From assembly GCA_002150815.3 (NCBI GenBank), contig NDFF03000064.1, forward strand, positions 1 to 27,543: DNA of 27,543 nucleotides, in the 5' to 3' direction. Shown here in pieces: positions 1 through 11,000 of this stretch. Under the pieces are notes generated by a model that saw only the letters and a list, made by a program, of their open reading frames with translations, ran no database searches and was not told the DNA's origin. The DNA is from Grammothele lineata. Taxonomy: Eukaryota; Basidiomycota; Agaricomycetes; Polyporales; Polyporaceae. Within the stretch, counting starts at the first letter, position 1. Each line of letters opens with the position of its first letter. Made by a program: the position numbers and the translations under genes.

Positions 1-138
1 CACCTGCCAAATCCGGGCAGTGCGCCCGCAGGGAGGGCGCGGGAGAATAAGCGCCCGTGGGACGACGCCCGGGGACCTCGGGTGACCCCCCAAAAGCGCC
101 GGGAGGGGCTGCCAGGTCCGGAAATCCCGGGGGGAAGC

Positions 139-186
139 CTAGATCTCCCCAGGTTTCCCCAGATCTAGGGAGATCTGGGGAGATCT
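139..186. repeat. Phased AGATCT inverted-repeat cluster
   Basis: Four AGATCT hexamers start at 141, 161, 171 and 181, so their spacing is 20, 10 and 10 bp, close to whole helical turns. They lie in nested inverted repeats: CCCCAGATCT (157-166) pairs with AGATCTGGGG (171-180) across a 4-nt spacer, and AGATCTCCCC (141-150) pairs with 177-186. The surrounding 1-300 is GC-rich with no convincing coding sequence. It may be a protein-binding cluster or a local duplication; no function is assigned. Confidence 0.7.
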
Positions 187-588
187 AAGCCCGGGGCAGC
201 CAGATCAGCCACCCAGGTGCACCTGCTGCCCCCGGAGGCAGGTCAGGTGACCCCCTGGGCTCCCTCCGGGGCTCACTACCCTGTATGGCAGGCTTTGTAA
301 GCTTTCCGGAGGTGCTGGGACTGTTTCCGGGGAGGTCGTATTGTAATACAAGGTGGCCTGAAAGTATTGCAATGAGCTTTAGGCCCACAACCTGTTCGTA
401 ATACATTAAACCTACCACAGCTGCTGCTCCAACGCTGTTCAGTGCTCGTGCTTGCCATCATGCGCTGGTCCTCGCCGCCGCCGATCCCCGCCACTGCCGC
501 CGCCACTCCTCCCATGTATGCCCACCCAACACCGCTCTTGATGCAGTACCCACGCAATAGATGTTTGAATTGATAACATACCGTAGAC
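187..588. other. Intergenic, no gene recognised
   Basis: This is the 3' flank of the minus-strand KDZ gene. It holds a GC-rich part to about 290, then a more AT-rich part with a small palindrome (GTATTGTAATAC near 338). Short open frames are present but none has fungal splice structure or a recognisable domain. Confidence 0.5.
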
Positions 589-3500
589 TCAGTCTTCCTC
601 CTGCGCGTCGTCGGAATCGCCCTCCACTGTCACATGTACCACCTGTACCTCCCCATCCTCCGAGTTGGGTGACTTGCCGTCGATCATTTGCTCGGCGCGA
701 AGGCGAATGGCCGCCCACTTGATCTCCAAGCCGTCAGCGATCGCGTTTTCCATGGCAGCGTGTTCGTCCGCATAAGCTTTGAGACCTTCATCTAGTTGAT
801 CATCGATTGCAGCCATGGGCGATACTTGGTTTTGCCTCTGAGAACGGCGCAAATTCCACGTCGATGCCGCATGCCGCGTCGACGCGATGATGCGGCGCAT
901 CTCTTCGTGTAGCAGGCGAACCTGTTCGCGCCATCGAGCGGCTCGGGCTCGGGCTTTAGCCCACTCAGTACGAAGGGCTGTGAAGGCGAAATATCAGTAC
1001 GAGGTTTCTAGATGGAGGACTGATCGCGTACCGTCGCACATGCCCCAGTCATTCCCGCCCTCTGCAGCACCGGTACCCACACTATACCAGATCCAGGAGA
1101 GTGTCCGACGGCCTTCTCCCACTGAGACGGCGCCGGAAAGTGGCACGCCCAAGTCGCTAACCTCTTCTCCCGTCGCTCGGACGCGTTCGACTTCGGCTTG
1201 CTCTTCGCGATTGAGAGCCCTTTCGCTGAGCCCTACGAGATCGCTATCCAGCAGAGGCTGGAGTATCTTCTGCCACTCTCCCGGGCCACGGAGAGCCTCT
1301 ACAGCGATCCGAGCACTCCGGTACCGCTGTGCCGCGTTCCGGACAGCATCTTCGATGGAGGCTTGCATGGTTCGTGCACGAGTGCCCGTCCGTTGACCCG
1401 TGACGTGCGTGACCTTCTCTTGAACGTATGACGTCCGCATGCGAAGGGAATGCCGAAGATCGTTGAGCGCATCGAATGCGTCTGCGTACTGTAGATCGTC
1501 TTCGATTTCAACCAGTTTCGCATCGCAAACATTTGGCCGGTCTTCTGCGGGTAAATCTGAAGGGAGAATGATCGGGTACGTCTCGAGATTGTCGACAGAG
1601 AGCGTTGGGATGGAAGCGCCGAGGGGGTGAGAGTCGAGGTGGGGCATGTAGACGGCTTGCAGTTTGCGGAAAGCTTGAATCTTCCTCAGGAGAGCAGAAA
1701 CACGGCGTTGAAATGCGATCTTGAGGAGCACGGTGGTATCGGTGCTCTCCTTCCTCTGCACCGCGAGATTTCTCCTAAGAGAAGGAATGTAAGTCGAGAC
1801 CGGTATGCAGAAGGCAAACGGCACATACTGCGCAGTACGAATGTCCAGGGCCTCCACAACGAAGGAGCTGGGCCCAGCTTCGTGCACAGCAGCGTGTCCG
1901 TTCACTGTGGCTAGGTTCTCCTCGGCCAACAAGCGAAGGCGAACTTGATCTCTGGAAATGGCTGTATTGGCGGTCAGCTATTTTGCCGGCGTACAATAAT
2001 CGCGCTGCTCACTTGGTTTAGGGAGGAGGAAGGGGCTGGGATGCTTGACGCGATCGCTTTCCCAATCTAAGACCATCTTTTCCCACTTGCGAACGTCCTC
2101 TGGCCGTGTAGAACGTAGATTGGCATCAAACTTCTCGAAGTCTTCTAGGTGGATTGCTGCAGCGGGAAGGGCTTCCAGTTGGAGTCGAAGGAGATCGTCG
2201 CCTGGATGTGATTTTGTGAATAGACGCTGCCCCGGGGATGCAAAACATACGCACCAAATTGAACCGTCTTACGCCAATTCGAGAAGCCGCAGAAATCATC
2301 TATAGTCTCCCAACGTGCGCCCCGGCCCATCTCCCTAGTACTGGGTGCACAGGCGTGCAATCTCCACCACAATCGTTCAACGCCTTCGCCATCCCAGCGT
2401 GCAATGTGAAGGGTGTAATTAGGGGAGTAGGTACCTTGGCAAGCCTCCTTGTGCGCGCCGATGTGAAACTTGGGGACGACGAAAACCCATGCGTCAGCCG
2501 GAAGGTCGAGGCGGACTTCAGCGGGGAGGTCCTCAGCGCGGATGAAAAACGACTTCCCATGCTCGCACGCAACGTCGTATGAGCGTTTGATGCGCTTAAC
2601 CCCCTTGCCTTTCGCTGCAGAGGCAAGGAGATAATCGATGTTCGCCCAGCTGTCCACGATATGAGATTGTTTTCATGACATGCGCACCATAAACGCTTAC
2701 CGTTCGCCTTTCTGCATATCTCCAAGGCCATTGCTCATGAAAAATTCGTGGCGACAGCTGGTTGCGATAACGCCAGTAGCGCGAAGGCCCTTGGAATTAC
2801 GCGTGAGCGCGTTCAAGAGCGCAGCAAAGCCTGAGCACGTTCGTATCTAGGCGACACGTCAGCAAAAGAAAAACGCAAAAGCTTGGTACATACATCCTCC
2901 TCCGTCGCATGCTTCAAGACATGGCTTTCGTACGGCACATTGTCCACAAAATATGCAAAACCGGGTGCGAGCCATGGATCTTCGTACTTCCCCGCCCTCA
3001 GTCGATTCTTCAGCCGAAAGTTGGCATCTTGAGAGATCATCAGTTGATAGAGCCAGCTATGCAACAGCGGGCTACATGTCAGCACCCCAATTCACAGTCG
3101 ACAATACGACTGCATACGCATCATCTTCCCCGGCGTTCTCCCAACCGGGGGGAAGATTACTTGCAGGGTCCGGGCATGCGCAACAGGCAACCGCAAATCC
3201 ACCTCGCCCTGTCCCACCAATGCCCGACGCATCATGTGCTCGCCCCGCGCGCTTGGCCATTGTGACGTGGCGCCATTGGCGGACCATTGCTGCAAACGCG
3301 TCCGCACGATCCTACGCCAACATAAGCGAACGCGACGCGGCATACGCTGGAAGGAACATACCGGAAGCTGCTCCAAGCCAGTGTTATCCGTCATGAGCTC
3401 TAACGCGGCGTAGAAGTCGTAGACCGTGATCTTCCCTTGCAAGTTGAGCAAGTGAAATTGTCGGAGAATGTGGAAAGTCGCGCATGTTCGAGGCTCCTTA

Positions 3501-4180
3501 GGCGTTGCGGGCCACAGCGAGTTTTGCAGCAGTACGCCCCGTCGGTGCTTCGTAGAACAGGCGCAAAACTGCATGTTCACGATATGGATACCGTTGATGT
3601 GGACGACGGTGACGGGTGCAGGCGGACTGACGGCAGCGATACACGAATCGCCTGTGGGATGGCTGGGGCGTACTATGAGCCCCAGATCCCGCAAGGAGGT
3701 GTGCTTGAAAAAGGTGCCCTCCCACGCCTGCCGAAGGATGTCAGATGCATATTAATGCAAGGCATATGCTCCTCATACCTGGATTCTATGGAGGAACAGG
3801 TGGCGATGGCGCGCCACCATGCATTCCGAACAGAACATTTCGCCACCGATGCAGTCACGGCAGCGAAACGTCGCGGCGTTGGTCATACACGCTGAGCAGG
3901 CTGGTTTCCGGGCGCTGCCACCGCGCCCCTCTAGTCTCATACATTCGTCGAGGTACTCGTCTCGGTATGGCATCCAATCTCTCAATGGCTCATCCTAAGT
4001 ACGCGTCAGTGGTGAAGAACCGTAAATCCCGTGCCGAGTACTTACCGTGGATGCGTATTGCTTCGCTCGCTCCTTAGCAACGACTGCAATCCCGTTCAAG
4101 CCCTCGATACGCTCAGGAGCAGCGGTGTTGTCAAAGGCTGGGTCGGGTATGGCAGTTATAATGGGAAAAAAATCAGGGGC
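589..4180 (-). CDS. KDZ transposase with CxC2 cysteine cluster, 5' end missing
   Basis: This is the transposase of a Kyakuja-Dileera-Zisupton (KDZ) DNA transposon, expected to cut and paste its element in the nucleus. Exons, minus strand, join without a break in frame: <4180-4046, 3994-3779, 3727-3362, 3311-3118, 3056-2894, 2846-2701, 2649-2255, 2201-2013, 1961-1829, 1774-1032, 977-589. Introns are 47-61 nt. From exon 2 to the stop there are 977 residues with no internal stop, plus at least 45 in exon 1. Exon 2 carries the CxC2-type cluster (CSACM, CRDC, CSEC, then RHRHLFLH). Exon 7 has the family core motifs SYDVACEHG, VPKFHIGAHKEAC and WDGEGVERLWW. The C-terminal exons match the usual charged helical tail (GEWQKIL, LSWIW, EWAKARARAARWREQ). 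No start codon is convincing: upstream of 4180 the frame meets a TGA (4190-4192) and an AT-rich block. Either an unseen 5' exon exists or the N terminus was lost. Family assignment is strong; activity is unknown. Confidence 0.9.
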
Positions 4181-4500
4181 TTGCAGATTTCATGTTGAGG
4201 CTGATGTACAGGTTGAAAATGCACAGGTTTACCATGATTTACAATTACATGTTAGAATATTTGTAGGTGTCTAGATGCTGTACATGTTTAGAAGAGCATG
4301 TTACTACTCCTGGTTACATGTTCCACATGCAACTTGTAGGTTGCATGCTATGCTGGTAGATAACAGGCCTTCAGTTATCCCCTTACCGGGAGGTGTTGAT
4401 GATATCGTAATACTATGATTATGGCTGGTCCAGTTATCACCCATTAACTTTGCATTGAATTTCAACCTTATCTAGGTAGTAACTTAGGTATTGGGCCCGA
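4160..4500. repeat. AT-rich block with ACATGT motifs, possible element end
   Basis: A sharp drop in GC content separates this block from the KDZ gene. It contains three ACATGT palindromic hexamers within about 100 bp, several ATGTT/CATGC variants, and no coding sequence. Its border (GGGAAAAAAATC, then TTGCA and TTTCATG) resembles by eye the inner ends of the palindrome arms near 23811-23835 and 24664-24688, which also abut KDZ/TET coding sequence and lead into ACATGT-rich DNA. It may be the terminus of an inserted element or diverged KDZ flank. Confidence 0.4.
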
Positions 4501-4545
4501 AGTCAGAAGGCAATTTTCCTTCTTCACTTTGTTGTCTTAATCACC

Positions 4546-4920
4546 ATGGACGCACCATCGGAGTTCCTCGTCGACGCGCACAACCTCCTTACTACCGCCA
4601 ATTCCGTCCTCTCGAATCTTCCGAGCATTCCCATCGCATCTATCCAGCGACTTGTTCATCAGCTCACTACCCTTCGTCAACGCCTCCTTTCGCTCGACAC
4701 CCATCTCACCACGGAAGAAGATATCGAACATATCAAACACGCCATCAATGCCCTTATCCATCCACTCGAAGAGTTTCTAGCGTCTGCGCGCGAGGAGCCG
4801 ACGCCCGCATACCACACGGACGCAGCGCAATTGGACGCGCTCCATGACCTCGGCTTCACATGGGCCGAAATCGCAGAGGCCCTCGGTCGCACCAGGCTGT
4901 CGCTTTACCGCCGGCGCTGA
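4546..4920 (+). pseudogene. Truncated paralogue of the DDE transposase N terminus
   Basis: A 124-residue single-exon frame opens with MDAPSEF, closely parallel to MDAPTVTQFF of the complete gene at 5831. Both share LVHQL/IVHQL, a predicted helix around residues 35-75, HPLEEFLAS, and an HTH-like segment (LGFTWAEIAEALGRTRLSLY here; LGNSWADIAAVLGCSRRTLY there). The frame stops straight after this HTH, and nothing resembling the integrase core follows before 5830. It is most simply a 5'-fragment duplication that has lost its catalytic half. A small stand-alone DNA-binding protein is possible, since the frame is clean and the divergence looks codon-like. Confidence 0.7.
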
Positions 4921-5830
4921 GTCTCGCCGGCGCGCGGGGTAGGAGAGACGGGTAGTCTTGAGGCGAGGCGGGCGGTAGTCACGGTGAGGTGGCAGGGCTT
5001 CCGCACGGATAGTGATGCAAGGGGTGTATGGGGAGGGAATGCGAGAGGCTCACTGGCAGGGCGACTGCGATGGGGTGCTATGACGAGGGGATAACTAAGT
5101 GCTACATGTACAGGCGTACCGGTACGGTAATCATCATGTTTGTGCCTGCTCCTACGGCGCGGGGGCGATTCCTTGTTGCGCACTGCTCTCCACAGTCGCG
5201 CGTGCGATGCTGAAACAGCCCATCGAAAATACGGCTTCGAATGACTCGTGTTGTTGTGTGTGACGCATTGTTAGCCACTTCAAGCGCGAAACATCGCGTC
5301 AGAGACATTCACAGTTATAGAAAACACCAGGACCGGGCGTACCACGCAATCCTGCCGTCTTTCACGTCCCCATCTCTACCGGCGCCGAACCGCCCGCGAT
5401 GGCGGCGGAGAGTACACCAACGCGACTCCTTTAAAGCGAGTGTTAGACGTGGCATGAATACGACGCTGCCAGGGAAAGGGGGTCGTGCCAGCGACTCGTG
5501 AGGACAAGACGGACACCCCGGGCCTGGGCGGTCAGCGTCACTGTCCGACGAGGCTGACCATGCGCGCAAAAGGCCCATCGTTGAATAGGGGCGGCTACTT
5601 TCCGCAGTGCGCGTGAGCCATGCAGATGCTGGGTGGAGAGAGCTGGAGATTGATGTATTCGACGTAAAGCTGAGATATCCGTTGGACTGTGTATCAGCGC
5701 AACGCGGGCTTCGGACGTCGAAGGAGGAGGAGCTCGAACGATCGAGCAGAGGTGATCGAAGAACTCCTCGATTTCGGCTCTCCCTCAATCACGCCAAGGG
5801 TGACTCGTCCATCCCCTCTTCTCCATCGCC
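4921..5830. other. Intergenic between DDE fragment and full DDE gene
   Basis: No supported gene. Both strands have overlapping open frames, but none shows consistent splicing or a recognisable motif. The last roughly 200 bp hold the promoter and leader of the transposase gene at 5831; no clear TATA box was identified. Confidence 0.5.
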
Positions 5831-7481
5831 ATGGATGCCCCCACTGTCACCCAGTTTTTCATCGACTCTCACAAAGTCGTCACGGCTGCCAACTTCATCA
5901 TCTCATCTCTCCCCAATGCTTCTCTCGCGTCCGTCGAAAGAATCGTCCATCAACTCGATGCTATCAGAGAGGTTCTTTTGCGGTTAGAAGACGACCTCAC
6001 CAGCGACAAAGAAATCGAACATCTAATCGACATCGTCGATACCGTACTTCATCCGCTCGAAGAGTTCTTGGCTTCTCCGCCCGAGGAGCCTAGTTCCCAC
6101 ATCCCTCGGGAGACGACCGGGCGACGCGGACGACCTGCATATCAGCTGGATACCGAGCGCATTGCGGAACTACACAACCTCGGAAACTCGTGGGCCGATA
6201 TCGCGGCAGTCCTCGGCTGCTCCAGGAGAACACTCTACAACCACCTCAAGGCCGCGGGCATGCAGAACACGAGGAGACGTTATACGGACATTACTGACGA
6301 CGCTCTCGACACGGTGGTCACCGAAATCTCGAAGGCACATCCATTCATTGGCTCCACTATTATCCAAGGACACCTGGTCGCCCGCAGCATCTTCGTTCCA
6401 CGTACCCGCGTGCAAGAGAGCTTACGCAGGGTGGATGCGCTTGGGGTTCTCATCCGGTGAGCCCAACGTTCACATTACGCGTCTTCACATTTGCAGCGCC
6501 CCTGATACGCACCTGCCTCTGGCCCACAGCTGGGCGGGTATCATTCGGCGGCGGGTGTACAAGGTGCGGGGGGCGAACGCCCTGTGGTACCATGACGGGA
6601 ACGAGAAGTTGAAGCCGTGGGGCTTCTATGTCCACGGCTGCATAGACGGTTTCTCCCGGCTGGTGATCTTCCTTGTCTGCGCACACAACAAACGTGCGCG
6701 CACGGTGGCTGCGGCCTTTCGTCAAGGTGTCGCATTTTACGGATGGCCGAGTCGCGTGCGCGGGGACTTCGGGACGGAAAACAACGAAGTTGAGCGACTG
6801 ATGAAGGAGCATTGGGGCGAGGCACATAAGGCGTACCTTCGGGGAAGGTGAGTAGTAGTGCCACTCTCGCTCTCGTCGAACGTCGTCGACGGAGCTTGCA
6901 GGTCCTTGCACAATGTTCGGATCGAACGATTATGGCGCGACGTCCGTAAAGACTGCCTGGAAGCGTATCGTCAGATCTTCATGCACCTGGAAGACCTCGC
7001 CCTACTGGACATGGAGGTAGAGGCTCACCGGGTATGTCTCTTCCTTGTTTTCCACAAGCGCATCCAAGCTTCCCTCGACCGCACCCGCCACGCGTGGAAC
7101 TTCCACAAACTCCGCACCGAGCGCAACAGAACGCCTGTCGCGCTGTACGAGCTCAGTCGGGAGAAGGCCATTCATCAAGGTTATTGGACTGGAGATCCGG
7201 GCGATAATCCTGACGAAATCGACGCAACATATGGCATGGATAACCAGGCGCCTGCGCCGCCTAGGGATGAGTTGCGTGGCGAGGCCACGCAGCGACGGCA
7301 GCAGCCGCCAGTCGGGAACACGGAGGCGGAGCGGGAGGCAGGGATAGTGCTCAATGGCGATGAGGAACTTGAGCGCGGCTGCGAGATCTTGGAGGGCTTC
7401 GATTTCGACCAGGACGATGGTAACTGGGGCATTGATGTATACCTCGCGGCGGTCTCCGAATACATGCGCGCGTCGTCTTGA
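5831..7481 (+). CDS. Integrase-type DDE transposase, complete three-exon gene
   Basis: A 507-residue protein of the eukaryotic integrase-core family that recurs in mushroom genomes. Exons are 5831-6456, 6530-6847 and 6902-7481; frames join exactly (626+318+580 = 1524 nt). The second intron is 54 nt. The first is 73 nt if the acceptor before CTGGGCG is used; an in-frame alternative at 6496 would add 11 residues. N terminus: helical region about 10-80, a GRRGRP basic motif near 97-102, then an HTH (about 110-142, WADIAAVLGCSRRTLYNHLK). The RNase H-like core follows with D231 (LWYHDG), D288 (RVRGDFGTEN) and E323 (NVRIERLWRDV); D288 and E323 are 34 residues apart, as in DD35E-type integrases. Residues about 330-420 match the usual C-terminal helices of this family. 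All three acids and an unbroken frame suggest a recent or maintained gene. Start codon: first in-frame ATG with a CCATGG context, supported by the parallel start in the 4546 fragment. Terminal repeats were not found. Confidence 0.88.
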
Positions 7482-8062
7482 ATGCGTCTCGTTGAGCTTG
7501 ACTGGTCGAATTAGGATTACATGCGAAGAATGCCGTCTCACGACGGTGTAGAGCGCGGACGTTCACGGAGAGAGCGCCTTGTATTCGCGCTCGACGACGC
7601 GCTCGGGGTGTTGATAACCTTGTTGTCGCAGTGTGAACGCCCTAGTCGTGTTTGCGTGCAATTGCTCGGTTCGAGCGAGGGACGGAAGCCTTGCCCGAGT
7701 CGTAGGCGTTGGCTGTGGGAGTAAGACTACGGCCGGCTCTGTGTAGAATAAAAACAGTGTATTCGGTGTAGGGAGACGCCGCGAGCAGAACAGAGAGGAA
7801 GGTAATCGACAAAGACACTGCGACGGGAGGAAACACCGGCACCAAGAGCGATGGTAGGTACATGCCGCGTCATCGCTGAGACGAAGAATGGCGAAAACAT
7901 AAGTAACAAAGGATAGCCGATACGCACAAGGTCGAATAAAACTGTAACGCTAAGTGTGGTGGCAGGTACGGGCCGACTCACCACGGCGAAAACGTAAGAG
8001 CAACGCGCAGAAGAAGACTAAGGGGGCGCAAGGTACAGAGGGAGACGAGGCTTTGGGAACTA
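7482..8062. other. Convergent 3' intergenic region
   Basis: Lies between the plus-strand transposase stop (7481) and the minus-strand stop at 8063, so it should hold both 3' untranslated regions and terminators. An A-rich stretch around 7745-7755 and scattered AATAAAA-like runs (7747, 7935) are compatible with polyadenylation. No gene was recognised. Confidence 0.5.
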
Positions 8063-11000
8063 CTAACTCAGGCTCGAGCGGAACGGTACGAGTACTTGGG
8101 TGATGATGTTGCAGATCTCCGCCCACTCCGGGTCCGAGACGATGGCCGGTCCGTTTTTGTCGGGGTGGTACAGCTGAGCGAAGCGGAGTTAGCTTGACGG
8201 GCGCACACGGACGATACGGACTTACCATGAGCAACACCATGCATTGACGCCTTGGGTTTACCAGAGGTCCAGGCCACGAAGGCTCCGGTCGCACGGCAGG
8301 GTTGGGATGAGCAAAGTCCTTCAAGAGGCGCGCGACGAGCGTCTTCCAGATGGTGATGCGGCGTAAGGATTGTGCGGCAGCAATTCTTGGAGATACAGGG
8401 TCTGTCTGCGGCGCGCGAGCGCGAGGGCGCGGGCGCGGGGGTGACGGGCGCGGAGCGGGTGGAGGCGATGGCGGCGGCGGCGGCGCGGCCGGAGGCGGGG
8501 TCGCCTCCCGAAGAGTTTCTTGCTGAGGAGGTGGCGACGGCGGGGGCGGGGGAGGCGGGTCCTCGGTGTCGGGCATCTCTGAGTCGTTCAGTTCAACCTC
8601 GGGCTCGGTGTCGGGCACTGTCGTGCCGTTCGGGTCGATGTTCTCGTCCTCGTGGTCGTCGAAGTCGTAACTCTCCGCTGGAAAGTCCTCCCTAGTTGTG
8701 TGTGAGCACCGGAAGGAAGGACAATCATCACCGTAACACTCACTGAGGAGTCTCACGAGCGCGAGGCGGATACGGTCTGAAATCGGGCGACGGCCTCGGG
8801 GGCGCCGTTCTTCCTTCAGCTTGGAATTTCTGCTATCGCGGTGAGCACGCGCGCGGGAAGAATGCAAGGGAGGACTTACTATCATGTGGTCTTCTATCTT
8901 CATGGCGCACGCGCCCGCGAACGTCTGGACGAACGCGCGCATAGTACTATATCTGGGGCAGTGTGTAGGGTGCCAGTCGAGGACCGGGTGGATGAGATCG
9001 TCCAGGAGGCCCTCCAGCCCCCAAGGACCCTGGGTGAGGACGAACTCGTTCATGGCGTCGGGATCCGAAAGACTACCGAACGCGTTGCGCAAGCCTGCGA
9101 AGAGTGGACGGATGTCGTGTTCGCGACTCCAAAGTTGTTTCTTGCGAGGGAGGCCCGACAGACCGCGGCCGTTCCAGTCTTGTACGGTCGCTCGCTATTA
9201 AGACACCGTTAGCTGGATTCGAAGATCGCGTATAGGAGGAAGACGCACCACAAGAGCACCCATGCGCTTAGCCTTGCCCAACGCTTCGACCAAGCGTCGA
9301 ATGCCCCCCCACGGGTAGTACGGCCGTTCCAACGCGAAGAACTGGTAGATGAAATGATCGAGCAAAGCGAGCAAGCACTCCACTACTTCCGTCAGCTCCC
9401 GGATCTGCTGCTCGCGGCGCACGTGCGGAAAGAGCTTGGGGTTGCAAAGAAAGTGGAAGACGTCCGTGAGGCTCGGCAGGAGGCCGTGGAGGCCATACGG
9501 ACCCAACACGAAACCGTTCTCGAACTGCGTGTCGTAATCGCCAGGGAGCGCGAATGTCTCCGGGTTCATGCGGATACCTGAGTTCACCGCCAACTTCTGC
9601 AAGTCTCTCAAAGAATGGGAGAAACAGAGGGTTGACACGTCCACGAGGTTGCGAAACTCGGTTTCCGTGATGTCTTCCGTTTCCTTGTACACCAAGATCT
9701 GCACGGCCAACGGAAGGCTGCCGATGATGCTGAATGGCGACGTTGAGCTCGGCTCCTTGGGCCACTGTAAAGAGTGTTAGCACGGCAGAGTGATGGTGCC
9801 GAAACCGAGACTCACCCATTTCGCACCCTCCTTGGGCTCGTCCATGTTGACTGACTCGCGGCACAGCATGCGATGTTCCTGCGGCGCGTAAACCTATGTG
9901 CGATTATCAGTATGCGTCTACGTTTGGGAGGGGCAACGACGTACCGGGCTGACGTAGCGATCAACGTTCGGCATCCTCTCGAGACTAAGTGCCTCGTCCG
10001 ATGGCTCGTCGTCTGCGGGGCGAGGGAGCGCGGCGTCAGCGGAGTCGCCAGGGAACGGGTCAGTGGGGGGGAAGCTTTCGTCGGGGTCGGCATAGCTGAG
10101 GTCGTTGTCTTCGGGCTTGCGGCCGCCAGACGGCTCATCACCATCGGAGGGCTGGTAGTCCGGATCCGTACGAGCTGCTGCTTTGCCTTCCTCCGCGTCT
10201 GACGCATCGTCCACCTCAGACGCCGGAGTCGCGTTGGCGGACTTCGCGATCTCAAAGTTCGGGCACTCGAGGTTGGGTCCGTCCACGCCGAGGACGATCA
10301 CGACGATGTTGGGGTAGGTTTTTCCCAAGCCGCGAATGTACGTGTCCAGCGACGCGCTGTCAAACGTTTTCAGTGTGGTTGTTAGACGGAGGAAGCAAGT
10401 ACGTACAGATGCCACGCGTGCCCGTCCACCTTGTCGCAAGACGGTCCGACGACGAGCAGAGAATCCTGACCCTTCCCGTTCGAGGCCACGTCGGTCAGGT
10501 TCCACCCGAACTTGGGCAGCTCCGGATAGTCCGTGTAGAGGGAGAGAACCTTCGCAATGATTTCGTCGTTCGTGTCGTCCTCGTGGATCATGGTACGGCG
10601 TACAAGACCGCTCTTGTCCGCGGTGGTGATACTACAGGCCATCACCATCAGCCAAGGCAAAGACGCGGCACGAAAGACGAATACTCACTCCCGACGCCTC
10701 ACTTTGCGTTGAATGCCGGCATGGACTTGTTTCGTGTGCGGATGGAGCACGACGGTGTAGGGGACGGCTTTGGCGGTGGGCGTGTTCTTGGCGGTAGAAC
10801 CACCGGTCTTCTGAGTGGAAGTGGCCGCGCCTGGAGGCTTGCGCGGTGGTTTGCCACCGGTCGACATGCGAGCCGAGCGGGGTTGTGGCTTGTGAGGTAT
10901 CTGCGAGTCGGACTGGTACATCTACTGAGGAGTTAGGCGGGTAGGACTGAGACCGGACGACTGGCGGAACGCGTACCTTCTTGGCAGGATTAAAGGGCTT

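Noticed and set aside
8703..8754. Possible intron GTGAGT...CTAG in exon 9 of the large minus-strand gene
   Set aside because: Splicing would shift into a frame that soon hits a stop; the unspliced frame stays open to the C-terminal exon.
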